Below, one piece after another: positions 11,601-23,595 of a DNA stretch of 64,000 bases; positions within the stretch are counted from its first letter, which is position 1, and each line of letters begins with the position of its first letter. Source of the DNA: Baylisascaris procyonis (Eukaryota; Nematoda; Chromadorea; Rhabditida; Ascarididae). Below the pieces are notes generated by a model. It was not told where the DNA came from. It was given only the letters and a program-made list of their open reading frames with translations, and searched no databases. The stretch is taken from assembly GCA_037389465.1 (NCBI GenBank), contig JAZARR010000078.1, positions 1,736,001 to 1,800,000 on the forward strand, given 5' to 3'. A program made the translations under genes and the position numbers.

Positions 11601-14600
11601 TGACTATGCACATCCCTTCCAACACAAACTTACAGCTTTTAAAAACCAATGAAAGAAGTTCTATGCTAGTTTACTACACTCAAAACCTATACCCCCCGAA
11701 AACTGTTTGCCAGATGTCAAAAAATGCATTATCAACAATAAATTTCACCGCACAATAGCTAGCTTCATTTTGAACTGAATGCCACTTTGACAACATTCCA
11801 GAATGTTTGGAGAGGATTGCGAATTCGAAAACTGCATATTGGGTCGAAATATGCAAATCCTTTCCATACCATAACTATTTTCAATCACTTATATAAAGTT
11901 AAATTAAAATCGACAACCTTCTAAAGTCAATTACCTGAACTGAAGGCATAGTGAAACGCGATGGAGCAAGTTTCTCATCGGTTGGATAGATCATCAATTC
12001 CCCTTCATCGAAGTGTAATTTCACCTTAAAGTAATTCTCACTCAACAAATAGTTGCCAACTTCGCAAACGCACATTTATGAACTGCAACAACACTGCCAA
12101 CTTTGCAATGCACATTTATGAATTGCTTCAATGCTATAAATGTAAAAAATTAAGCAGCGTAAATATGCGCTTTATTAACGCAAATTTTCAGTAATTTTGC
12201 ATTCGACGGTTTACTCAGAAAATGCATCTGACATTGTTTGTTAAAAGCGGTCCTCCTATCAGAAGCCAGCATAATTCGAATTAACAACCCTTGAACAAAT
12301 AATTTAAAAAAACATTTCCAGAAACACTTCAAACTTCCTTGAAATAGAGAAATGTAAAAAAAAGGAGAAAAATAAGTAAACATTTTCACTTACTAAGCAT
12401 ATCCGGAAGTATAAACAATAATACTTACTAAGAAAGAAACCAACCGAAGATCAAAAAGTAAACTTCATGAAAAACGCGGCTTCTCTCTTTTCTCAATCAA
12501 TGACACAATCTTAGCACATTCAAGGTTTGTTCTAGGCTCACTTTTACTTCTAATAATGATTCGTTCTCATCGATCCAAGTCATACTCCCCGTACTCACAG
12601 AGAAAAAAACCGCAGAAAGCTAGTCGCAATAAAACAGAAATACAAATAGCATACAATAAGACTGCATAGAAAAATAGCGAAAAATCACATAAACGGAATA
12701 AGACAGAGCCACACCTGAACAGACCGAGAGGAAGGAAATGAGACAGATCGAAAGCCTAAGCGGCTTATTTTCCGATCATTGTTTAGTTATTCGCATGGTG
12801 ACCATGTGCGAGCCATCATTGTATGATAATGCTCAGGAAGTGACAACACAAACCAAGTTTATAATGCAAATGGGACTCCTAGATTTGTTATGCAAATAGC
12901 GACCATTGCGAGAAAATGAGAAAATCGTGCTACAAATAAGATCGTAGAAAAAATATAATAGTAATAAAAACAAATAATACAATAGAAAAAAACAGTTGCT
13001 AGAAAAAAAAAATCGTGAACCGATTCAGCCACACTGTAGACGTTATAAGACAGAAAACGACAGGAAGTTGCGTTTATCACTATCCTCCTATATATCGAAG
13101 AACAAGAACTGAATGGAAAAGATCGAAAGATCGAATATCGAACAAGAAACTGCTTGCGAAATGAGGAAAGAGATCGAATGGAAAAGAGATAATCGGGAGC
13201 AAAGATAAGATTGAAAATAGATTAACTAATATAAATATAGCGTTAACAAGATAGATCATTTATGAACAACAATTTCTAATTCAAACCCATTTGAAGCATC
13301 TCCATTTAACAAGCGTATTTCCCGCAAAGTACCGCTAATTTATTAAGGAATAAGCTGACCGTTTCTTCATAAGAATTTCTCAGAGACAGTTTGCACAATC
13401 GCCTCGAGTAGCTGTTTCATAAGTGACCTAGTAAAGCAGGAGTAATCAGGCTAAAATTTATTATGGTACCCATACAAAGCATGCATACTATATTACTAAT
13501 ATGCAGGAGGTATTCTATAATACAATTTTACGCAGAAATAAGTATATCCATACGTATGATAAATTGAAATGGTCACCAGACAGAACATTAGTAAAATAAC
13601 AAAAATACTAGGCAGATTATCTTCTACTTTACTCCGAAAATAAGGTAAAGGGTAAAACGTTGGGCAAAATAACACCAACTTAAATACCTTACTGTAAATG
13701 GGGATCTGGATTTGGTCGACGTTTAGAAATTTCAAGCAAAAATCTGCGTAGTCAATAGAAAGGTCAAGAGCGCTTGTTCCCTCATCCTCAGATTAGTGAC
13801 AAATAAATATGAGCATATCACTGACAAATGTGCATATATTAATGTAGCAGTTATCAAGTATTATGCGATATAAATTCCCAACAACAAAATGACTTAAACA
13901 TATAACATCCACTGGCTATTCTTTTTATCTGCAAGTAAGCCTATGTTATGCAAAGAAACATGCTTACGAAAGGTAACCGCTCTAATAATAGAACGCTAAG
14001 TAATATTTTGCAGTAGCATAATTAAAGAAACTTGCCTGATCAACCCGATACTTGGGCAGCCTAGCGATATATGAGGAAACGAATTGCCTCAATTTTGATG
14101 AAGTACGTTCCAAATTCACAATAGCACTCGTATCAAGCCATTCACAGATCTTCAGAAGGATCCCATCGCTTAGCATCTAAACATTACACAATGCACTATA
14201 TCAACCTATTTGATAATACCGGAAAATATATTCAACATTCGAAATCTGTATGCAAAATACGAAAAATAAGGAAAGAAAACAGAATCGGAAGCATTTTCAG
14301 GAGGGAGTTGGCATATCTGAGGGGCTGTTTAAATGCATAAGGCATATGCAAACACACTCAAATAAATTTATAACGCAAAATAGGGTGTCAAACAGTAATC
14401 TTAATAGATAGCTAAGCAGGTCGAATATTTCAAACAAAGATTTCCTTTGCCCACCAATTTTTTCACATTATTTGTTAATTTCAAACCCGCCATTAAACCT
14501 CAATGAACTGTACTGCTGCGATCAATCTTTTAGCGTTGAAGAACTCTCTCTTATGCACTTAAATAGGATATTCATTTATTCACTATGTGTCTATTATTCC

Positions 14601-14908
14601 GATTAGTTAAATAATAATTTACTAACGAAAAAATCTCATCACTCTCAAACGAAAATGTCATTGTTTGAATAAAATGATCAGAAAAGCATCGATCTCATCC
14701 GTTCTTAGTTGAGTCATAAAGCATTGACCTCAATCGAGTCGCTCTTAGGAGATTCTCGAGGAAGTACACAAAGTGGCTCATAAACTGGAAGATGCTCGTC
14801 TTGACTGCTAAATCGACCAAATAATGGGAAACAATAGTTGAGAATGAGAAAAATCAATGCAAGAAGATCGTCGAATATCGCACACCAAAACCTCCTGCAA
14901 TAATCCAT
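8634..14908 (-). CDS. F-box protein with leucine-rich-repeat-like C-terminus (FBXL-like), 6 exons
   Basis: Proposed exons in transcription order: 14729-14908, 14036-14176, 11935-12024, 11344-11432, 9833-9928, 8634-8874; 837 nt, 278 codons, with intron phases agreeing at every junction (0,0,0,2,2). Exon 2 is a clear F-box, LSDGILLKICEWLDTSAIVN followed by L-x-R-T-S-S-K-L. Exons 4-6 read LRR-like: L-x-x-L-x-L, ISDKTLMRIAD, LETLDIASSSVTVVGIGALI, ending SVFVA and stop. F-box proteins bind Skp1 and bring substrates to SCF ubiquitin ligases; the substrate here is unknown. Exon 1 adds a hydrophobic stretch (LLALIFLILNYCFPLF) that could anchor it in a membrane; its ATG at 14908 is the least certain part, and an acceptor at 14894 (TTGCAG) is an alternative. 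The exon 2 donor is CAG|GCAAGT, a GC-AG intron. The exon 3 acceptor (TTTAAG at 12024) was chosen by phase. A different nematode F-box subfamily is possible. Confidence 0.78.
9029..9218. repeat. 16-bp inverted repeat enclosing ~158 bp
   Basis: TTACGGATCTGTCTCC at 9029-9044 matches the reverse complement of GGAGGCAGATCCGTAA at 9203-9218 with one mismatch. The enclosed segment is more GC-rich than its surroundings and carries no open frame. It lies in the last intron of the F-box gene. The arrangement resembles a small fold-back or MITE-type element, but I saw no clear target-site duplication. Confidence 0.5.
11281..11296. repeat. perfect 16-bp palindrome
   Basis: CGCTCTCATGAGAGCG equals its own reverse complement. 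It lies in the F-box gene intron, about 48 bases past the donor of the exon ending at 11344. Confidence 0.9.
12055..12135. repeat. tandem duplication, ~41-nt unit
   Basis: GCCAACTTCGCAAACGCACA...TTATGAACTGC (12055-12095) is followed directly by GCCAACTTTGCAATGCACAT...TATGAATTGC (12096-12135). It sits just upstream, on the minus strand, of the acceptor of F-box gene exon 3, so intron sequence near the splice site has been duplicated. Confidence 0.8.
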
Positions 14909-17900
14909 CCAATACCTATCAGAGAATCAACTTAACGGAAGTTTTCTGTAAGTTTTTAAATCCACTTTTATAACACTTCTATATAAGTGGAAGCATAGCA
15001 CTGTGAAGGCAATAAGGTACTGACCTGCATCGTCTCTATGTGACTGAGGATCGAGCTACATGCCGACTAAATAGAACATTGTTTGCTATTCTAGAGAAAC
15101 TATACCCTCAGGAAATGAATTCAAGTCAAACAGAAATGACGGCACTAACCGACAAGATGGCTTCTCCTTATGGCACGTGCTAACGAGCGGTGTTTGTGGA
15201 GGGTCATTTTCAAGGGCTACCCGCCCACTACCAACCGCTTTCCAATGCACACCCATATGACGGTGAGCCCGACATACTCCATTAGCAGCCGCTGTCACAC
15301 TTATCATATCGTATCATCGAACAGCGTCTGACGCCAAATACGACCGATCTGCAACGATCGAACAGTGCTAAAGTTTTTGCATAAATTGTGAACAAATCCA
15401 TGACGACAATATATGTAGGATGGATGTCAGAAACGGGCAGGTATACGAAATAAACATACGGGGGAAGCGTATCGGAGAACCTATTATGATGTGCATTTCT
15501 GTATTCCGCTCATAAGACCTACCAGTTGCGTGAACTACCAAAAAATCGTATGTTCGGAGTGCTTGTAGCGGTAAATCTTTCAGAAAACGTTGCTAAATAT
15601 TGGCGGGTATAAAATGAAAATTATGTTGCATGAAAAACACGGAAAATTTTGAGAAAACTATATTCAAATATCTCAAAGTCTTTTCAAAATTGATGAATCA
15701 AGTTACAAACATGCACAGAAGATTATCTTATTCGTAGCTCTAGCTTCAATGGTTATTGCATTAAAAGCATGAGACAGACGGATAAATACAAACACACGCA
15801 CACATACGTAAGGAGGACAGGATGGTTCCATAATGTGCGTCATGTGAAATTTTACAGCAGCACACAAAAATGTGAATATCTTTAAAACTCTAAGGGAAAT
15901 ATATTCAAAGAACCTCAAGTGGCAAATTTAAAGAATCTCAAGTGGTGCAAACGATTAAAAAGTGATGAAACTGAAGGTACCGTTGAAGCCATGTTCTGTG
16001 ATCTGTAAGAATATTTCCATTCAATATTATTCAGCGTTTCTGTTAATGAAAAGCGAACAAGCAACTGCTCAACTCCACAACGAACTTACAATGCTCTTAA
16101 AACGCTCATGAATCCGCACATAGTGGTAACGGAGTGATGACCTTCATAAACTAAAACAAAGTGGCTAACAACCCTAAGCTTACTTTAATACCGGTGAAAA
16201 AGTTCAGGTCAAACTAGCTTCAGAACTTCGCGTAGTATTGGATTTAACTCACATCTCAGAAAATAAGTTTTCATTAAAAATAGAATGAGAGGGGAGGAGG
16301 ACGACGAAGACATTTTAGAAAAAATCGAGGAAGGTATTTGAAAACAAAATCAGCAGGGGGTCATCACAACGTTATCAGAGGCGCGCTGACAAATGTCCAA
16401 ACTAACCTAAAAATGTGTGGCGGAAAGGCTCACTGCTACTGCCCACTGCTTTCGCCTCACGCTGCCAAGCCATCCGAATGACCGGGCAGATCAATACTAC
16501 GAGGCTGGACGCAGCGAGCAATGAGCAGCACTTTGAACAGTGGAGTCGCATTGCCTGCTGAGCTCCAGCAGTCAAAACTTAGTAGCGATCTAGTGAGCTA
16601 TACCCACTCAAATAGTGAGTAGGCGCCTGTAAGGTTGGGGACGGAAAAGGTGGAGAGGGCCAAATTTTCGACTTTTCAAGGCTTACATCCGCTATTTCCA
16701 TAATCGTGAGCAAATGAAGCCTGTCAAGATCTATAAACGTACAAGTTGTAATGCGACTCAAGAAGGAAACCTTGACGGCGAGTGCAACTTCACGAACTTC
16801 ATCCATGCTAAAGCAGTGACCACCCATTCTCCGCTCCTTCGACCTGCGAAGACAACTTAGGCTGGAAATTTTGAAAATATTGTTCTGTTTCGCTAGGCCA
16901 AATGTAGTACATGAAGCAACTGCTCGATGAAGCAATAAAAATTTCAACTGCTCCAGTAAAAAAACAAACGGAAAACTTTTCAAACAACAGTGAAAATATT
17001 TTCTGAGCATTTCCGGTATATCTATTGCCATTTGAATCGGCCCTAGTTATAAGCAATACCAAGAATAGGATGTAAATTTAAAATATCGAAGGTGTTAAAT
17101 TAATGTGATTTCATTTTCGTCAAATTCGAGTTGAATACTCTCAATAATCTACTAGTAATTGCGACCTTCAAATTCTACAAGTTGATTCTTGTGCCGCTGG
17201 AACCGAATCTAAATTCTTCTGTCCTTGAAATATGCATGTTCGCAATCGCATTATTGGTTAATTGAAAGCGTTCGAAATTTCCACATTGAAATATACAGTC
17301 TGAATTTCCTCATCTAAAAATACCAAATGCTATTTCGAAAAAAATTTCAGCATCCTATTTCTTTTTTTTTTTTTTTTTTGCGGACTCGAGGCATTTCCCA
17401 ACGTCATAGAGATCTTTCAGTTTTCATGCGACATCGATGAGTACAAAATTGAAACTATCAGCATCTAAAAGTTAGAAGAATTGATTAAAAGGAAGCTACA
17501 CTTTGGGGAGGGCAATTTTGATGCAAAAATCTTTCAATTTTCAGAAAAACGTTGGCCGTAAATTAAATCTTAATTGATCTAATGCAAGGAATTCTCAGTG
17601 AAAGAAATTAAACAATTGTTGATAGTGATCAATATTCGCCAAATAACAAAAACAACAATGCAACTGTGAACTCCATAAAAATAGCAACAATCAGAAAACG
17701 ATATTAATTTATGCACTAATCGAGTGAAATCCAATTAGATAGTTGTCTCTCATCGTCATATATTTCTCATTGATAAATGGATTGCGATGATAGGTACTCT
17801 GATTCGAAAGTATAATTAGTACGTTAAATTTTTTGAAGGAAACCGATTTCGATGAGATCGGAACCAGTTTTCTAGAATATTCGGATAAAGAATCCCCAAT

Positions 17901-20900
17901 TTTCAAATAATCTTTTCTCAATTTGTCGGATTCTAGTAATTTCGAATTCTCGGACTCTCAAATGAATTATTACAATTCAACTTTTCTTCAACAATTAGAT
18001 TGCGAGGGAAATTTCATTGGATGATTTTGATGATTTCCATTAATGCCGTTAATTCTGATATTCGATATCCACTCGTATTTTTTAAAACTCAATTTATCCA
18101 ATAAAAATGCATCAATCAAGAAAAAAAAAACTTTTTTTCTCTTTTTCAACCGGAAAATTCATGAGATAGAAAAAAAGAATTCGTTCGCCCACATTAGACA
18201 AACGTGTGAATTTTGCTGCACAAAACAACACGCTTAGAAGTTAAAAATCGTCGGAACGCTTTGAAGTTGTGTGACGCGAGCAGAGAATGTGCAACGAAAC
18301 TGTTTGTCAATGTGATTAGCAGAAGTGTGAATGTGGCCTGTTCGAAAAGCGCTTCCACTGCCGCACTTTCTGGTGCCCATATTTCGTCAATATATTCGGC
18401 GATATTTCATTGGAAACATTTCTAAACGATTCCCTATAAAAATTACTCCTCCTAACGTGAATCGTAATGTTCTATACGCTATTGTTTGCGTAAGTTTTTT
18501 TTTCTTCTCAACATTATATTCAAATACGCCCCAATTATTTTTAAAAGTGAACGGCTTATTTGGAACGTAGTGATTTTTATGGTTTCGTTTGATGTTTTAT
18601 CATTAAAATCTAATGATATATTGATAAACAATAAATAATGGCTACTTTCAGTGGGATTAAGTCTGTTTCTTAAGTATCTCTTCACATCGCACTTCATTAG
18701 CTATATGGATATTCCACTCGAATAGCGGAAGAATATTGGCGATTCCTATGCGGCAACACTAGAAACTACATCACAACACTTTCGTAGCTTCACCTTATAT
18801 CGTGTAATATAAAGTGCCGCGGAAAACTCTCTCTCTCTATCCTGATTTACCGGAACTTCCAGTAAAAACTATTTGGTTGTTTGACTAAGCGAATGATAGC
18901 GCGAGGAAACGTGGCACCGCGCAATCGTTTCTTTCCAACCCATCCTCTTCTTCTCGTCTCTTCCGAAAATCCTTTTCGTTAGTGCTTCTCTATTCCAAGG
19001 TTTTTACTGGTTTAAAAGAACAGTACATCCGCGTTTAATAGCTGAACCGTATAATTATAAATCAAAACTGTCCGAAAAGCTTGTTAATTGCTTTTTTCTT
19101 ACATCTCGTTTTTTTTCTATAGATTTTTTTCCATCGCTACTAAAAAAGGTGGAAGAAGTGCTTCCTTATATTTTACTTCGGATTCGCTTTCGATTACACA
19201 TAAGAGATCCTCTGACTTCCTTAGATTTAATAAGTTGTAAATCAATAGCAAATGTTACGGCGAATAAATGAAACTAAGGTAGCAAGTTCTATTAGGGTAC
19301 CGTGACAATAAAATATAATAAATAGGATAAATAACGTACACAGGTCAGTCCTGCATATTTTATCGACCTTTACCTCTAGCTCGAATTCATTCTGCAAAAG
19401 ATATGCAAAAAAACTAAATTAAATAAACAAACGCAACGAAAATACAATCATACGATCAAGGCAAACCTTTTTCAGTCGAGTAAGAAAGCAAAAACTTGAA
19501 ATTTACCTAAGTGCATCCATTATCAACTTCACAGCAACTTTCCAACTTAGGCGAATGCGTAATTTCGATATGGTCATTTCACTGTCTACCGGAAGGTTGC
19601 CAATATAAATATTTGTCTAAATATGCTTCGTATCTTGCGTGGAGCCGCTCTTGGAGGCGAGTAAAAATAAATCGCTGCACTTGTTTTTGTTTCACGTCGA
19701 AGAATGACATATTGCCGACGCAGTTAGTTAAATGGCTCATCCATTTAGCGTCGAAACGCTTTCATCTTGCCTCTATTTTATTAGACGATCTATGAACGAT
19801 GTGTGTCTTCGTTACGCTGTTTCATTCCCGAAGAATGGAACATACAGTTATGCAGACAGAAGCTGTTCCATATACTTGAACATGTTCACTCACTTTAATA
19901 CGTAACTTTTGAAGCAGTTCGTTATTGCCGTTAGCATCGAGTAAGCTGTGAGAGTAGATGAGGATATGGGGGGATTGGCGAGTTTACAAGGTTGCGTCGA
20001 TGAAAACACCCATGAAAAACTCACAATTTCTGCCCCTCACAAATATGTTTTCCTTATTCAATGAATAACAACGAAAATGTGCCGAATGAGCACCTCGTTT
20101 TCCGTAGGAATATTTCTTGGCGAAATCGAAACGTTTCTTAAAGCGAAAACAACCACATAAGTTTAAGCATTTGATGTTAGTGATTTCAGCTCATTTGACA
20201 TGAAAGATTTCTTTGATATGTGGTAACAAAGAAAGAGCTTAGCCTTACTATTCAAATAAACGTACTAAGAAGCAATGCTCAAACAGGCATATCATAAATG
20301 CAACAGACTTCATTTGGCTGTTAACTCAAAATGACGATAAATAAGAATCAAAAATATATTAAATAAGAACCAAGGAATATATGGCTACCTATTTTCTTTA
20401 AAAAAAAAGTATGATTACTGTTGGATTCAATGGAAGTCTTCTGATGGTCGAAAAAAATTTTCTCTAGTGGAACTCTAACAAACGAATTCTTTCCAGAAAT
20501 ATTTCGTACGTTTAATGCAGGCATTACATCAATGGATGATAACTGCATAGTTAACATCAAAAGAAGATGAGCTTAGTGGTCGCATTATATTGGAAAAGCA
20601 AGCACTCAATCTTACTCTTATGCTAGATTAATTCAGCTGGATTTTTCGGAAAAGCTCGTTAAAAATCAGCGGACACTTTTCTTTACATTTCGAGTCAGAG
20701 TAGCACCTCCTTTCAAGATATAAGGATAGTGCTACGTTTCTTTCAAATTAAATGATTCCACCGATTCGAGTGACAATCAAGAAGCTTAAAGAACGGTTCA
20801 GTTCGTTAATGGTTTACGCAAACATACCGAACGCAAACATACAGAATTGCAAGAAGTACGCACTAAAACGACCGTCATTTGCATAAAATCCTCTGTAATA

Positions 20901-23595
20901 TCCTTTGCTAACATTTTTACTTTGTTACATTACCATATTTACGGTTAAAAAAAAACGATTGTTGCTGTTCTATTAAATTAGTTACGCTCTTATAGGACAA
21001 CATCGTTCACGTTCTGCGAATTGCAAAATTGCCATTCGAAACACAACACGACCATTTACATAATCAACAGCACTTTTATGTTAAATTATGCACATATATA
21101 AAACAGCAAATTTATTTTTTTTCAAAAAAAGATCTATGCGGATGATGTCTAGATTGAAAAAAAAAATCACTTCTCATGGTTTCGTTGTTTTATCTCTCTA
21201 AGCTAAAATACGCGTAAAATTTAAAGCTGAAATGCGAAAAAAAAAGAACAGCCCTAAAAACCTAATCTTGAAAAAAAAGCGATTTGTGCAGCGCTCAGTC
21301 AACGTTGAAATTGACCTGTCGTTTTTCAAATCCCCTCGCGCCTTTCAATATTTTCCGCCTTTCCGTTCATTTTTTGTCTTCTTTAACTGATGCCGACAAA
21401 AGATAGCTGTGCACCTCGTTGCACAAATCCTTGCCGAAAATACAACGCAAGTTATGTTCGTTTACTTAAAGATACATCTCAATATTTGCAATATTTCATG
21501 AACGAGTGAAAAAAATTACACAACGAAATATCAACGTTTAGTATTCACGTTGACGTTTTCAACTTTCTATTAAGCGCCCATTTCCGTTTAAGTCTTAAAA
21601 TGATTTAAACATGGTGATTTTTTTCTTTAGTGAAATCATTGCCGCACTACTAATAGCAACCTATCACTGATCAGATGTTTGCTTGTAATTTCTCCAATGA
21701 GATAATCCAGTGCGGCAAAATTATCGAATATAAAGCCGACTATTTGTGCTCTATGTAGATCTTACTTTGATGCAATGGAAATCTTCGAATGGAAAATCTT
21801 TTATCGCAATGGAAAAGAAATCTTCAAATAATTTTTTCCGTAATTTTCATCTCAATTTTTCTCATGTTGAATTCTTTTAATGAGGACTTCATGTTTACTT
21901 TTTTAATCTGCTGATGATATGATTGTGGGATTGATTAATTACTTAACAATACAACATTAGGGAATCTCAGTTAGCGATGATTTTGTATGAATTTCTTCTA
22001 GTACACATTAGTATATGAATGCCTCGCTAAGCAAGAGATTCCATCTGCATAGTAATAATAAAGACTTACATGTTGTGTGTCACCACGGTGCGCTTTAGCC
22101 ACGCCCTTGCGCACCCTTTCGTCCACCGTAGTGGTTTGCCAAATATGCGCCCGAAAGCTTTTCTTCAAATTCCTCTTCCTGTTTCGTACATTCCTCTCTT
22201 CTCTTTCGGTGTCATTAAGTTGTCTCCTCGAAGTTATATTTCTTTAACATTTCAAATCCGGATATCGTTGTTAATTCAGTTCGCAAAAAATTTTAACCTC
22301 TCAAAGTATGATCGGATAATCCGGATTCAACGAGCACAAATTCTAACCAATTAGCTAGTAGCAAATAAGAAAAAATAAATGAAATTTTTTGAATTTACAT
22401 CACTCATATTTGATGAGGAAATCACCTCATTGTTGGCATTCTTGCCTAATCGAATAAAATTTTTCACTTATATCGAGAAAATTGCGTGAAGTACTCTTGA
22501 ACGTTTTTCCTTTTTATTCGTTTAAAAAGATTTTCCTTTCAAAGAATTCTTCGCTACAATTCACTTAACTTTTATAAGAGAATTCAGTGTGAATGGAAAC
22601 AACTGAAGAGCGAGGTACATAATTGTGAAAGAGTGGCGAACGGTTGTCAATGTATTATGTGGAAGAATTTCTCGCTGGATTCTGCGATTCTATTGATGAT
22701 TTCATTGACGATGCAACAAACTGTTTCGCATTCAATCAACTGCACCTCTCAACGGGTATGATCTTTCTTAAATTCTATGTCATTTCCATATACTTTCATT
22801 GTGATGTACTTAATTAAAGCATACAGCATAGATCAGTATGCTTAAATAATGTGGACATGATTCGGATGAATTTCGGTTGCGATGGATAAAGGAATCAGCT
22901 CTAGAATATTTCAGCGAATCGTTGTGGATTGTAAGCCCAAAAACGTTTCGTCAATTATGCATTATAATATTATGCGCAGTGTTCCGGTAAACGAAGGTTG
23001 CCATAGGTGGAATGTATACCTCGAAAGCATTTTATGTGAATCATTGTAGGTTGTAATTAGCGCAGTCGACATACCGGCGGTGATTAATTATGCTTATTTT
23101 CAACTCATTTTGGCATCCACACAAATATTACTACAGCTCTGAGGAGGCAGTAATCTTAATTGTTCTTCGGATTGGATAAAGGAGGCATCGCTTATAAAAA
23201 CGTACGTTAATAATGGTATAGATGCACTGATTTATCTGGACAGATGCGCCAATTTGGTGACCCTTTTAATATTCTCTATTGTGATGGAGGTGTGAACACA
23301 TGGCGTTCTTCACAACAAATTTTGTTTGCTTTCCTTGACACAACGCATGCCTGCAATGCAATTCTTTCACTCCATCCTTTCATGTCGTTCTACCTTCGCC
23401 AGCGTGCCTATCAATGCCTCCGACTCCAATACAATAAAAAGAGAGTACTATTCGATACAGTAGCAAAAAGACTGCTATCAAGAGAGTTTCAGGAAATGTC
23501 TCAGAAAACCGAATTTATGACCACAACAGGCGAATTAGCAACTGCAGCCAGCTGTTTACTCTTGACTCACCGGCTTTGCTTTCGAAATTATCTAG
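14909..23595. other. intergenic stretch, no confident gene
   Basis: About 8.7 kb in which I could not assign a gene. The best exon-like piece is on the minus strand at 16687-16843, flanked by TTCGCAG and GTAAGC, but it has no recognisable similarity and its phase does not join the F-box gene. A GC-richer segment near 15120-15300 may be a dispersed repeat. The open frames at 18.0-18.7 kb and 19.5-19.8 kb on the plus strand lack support. The promoter and any signal-peptide exon of the TIKI gene probably lie in the right half. Confidence 0.45.

Noticed and set aside
16579..17031. 150-codon minus-strand frame as an intact gene
   Set aside because: It crosses strong splice-like sites, lacks similarity, and only its middle part (16687-16843) looks exonic.
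22649..22756. Exon-like MYYVEEFLAGFCDS frame as the first TIKI exon
   Set aside because: Its donor (ACGG|GTATGA) is phase 1 and joins only to one weak downstream candidate; it has no signal-peptide character.
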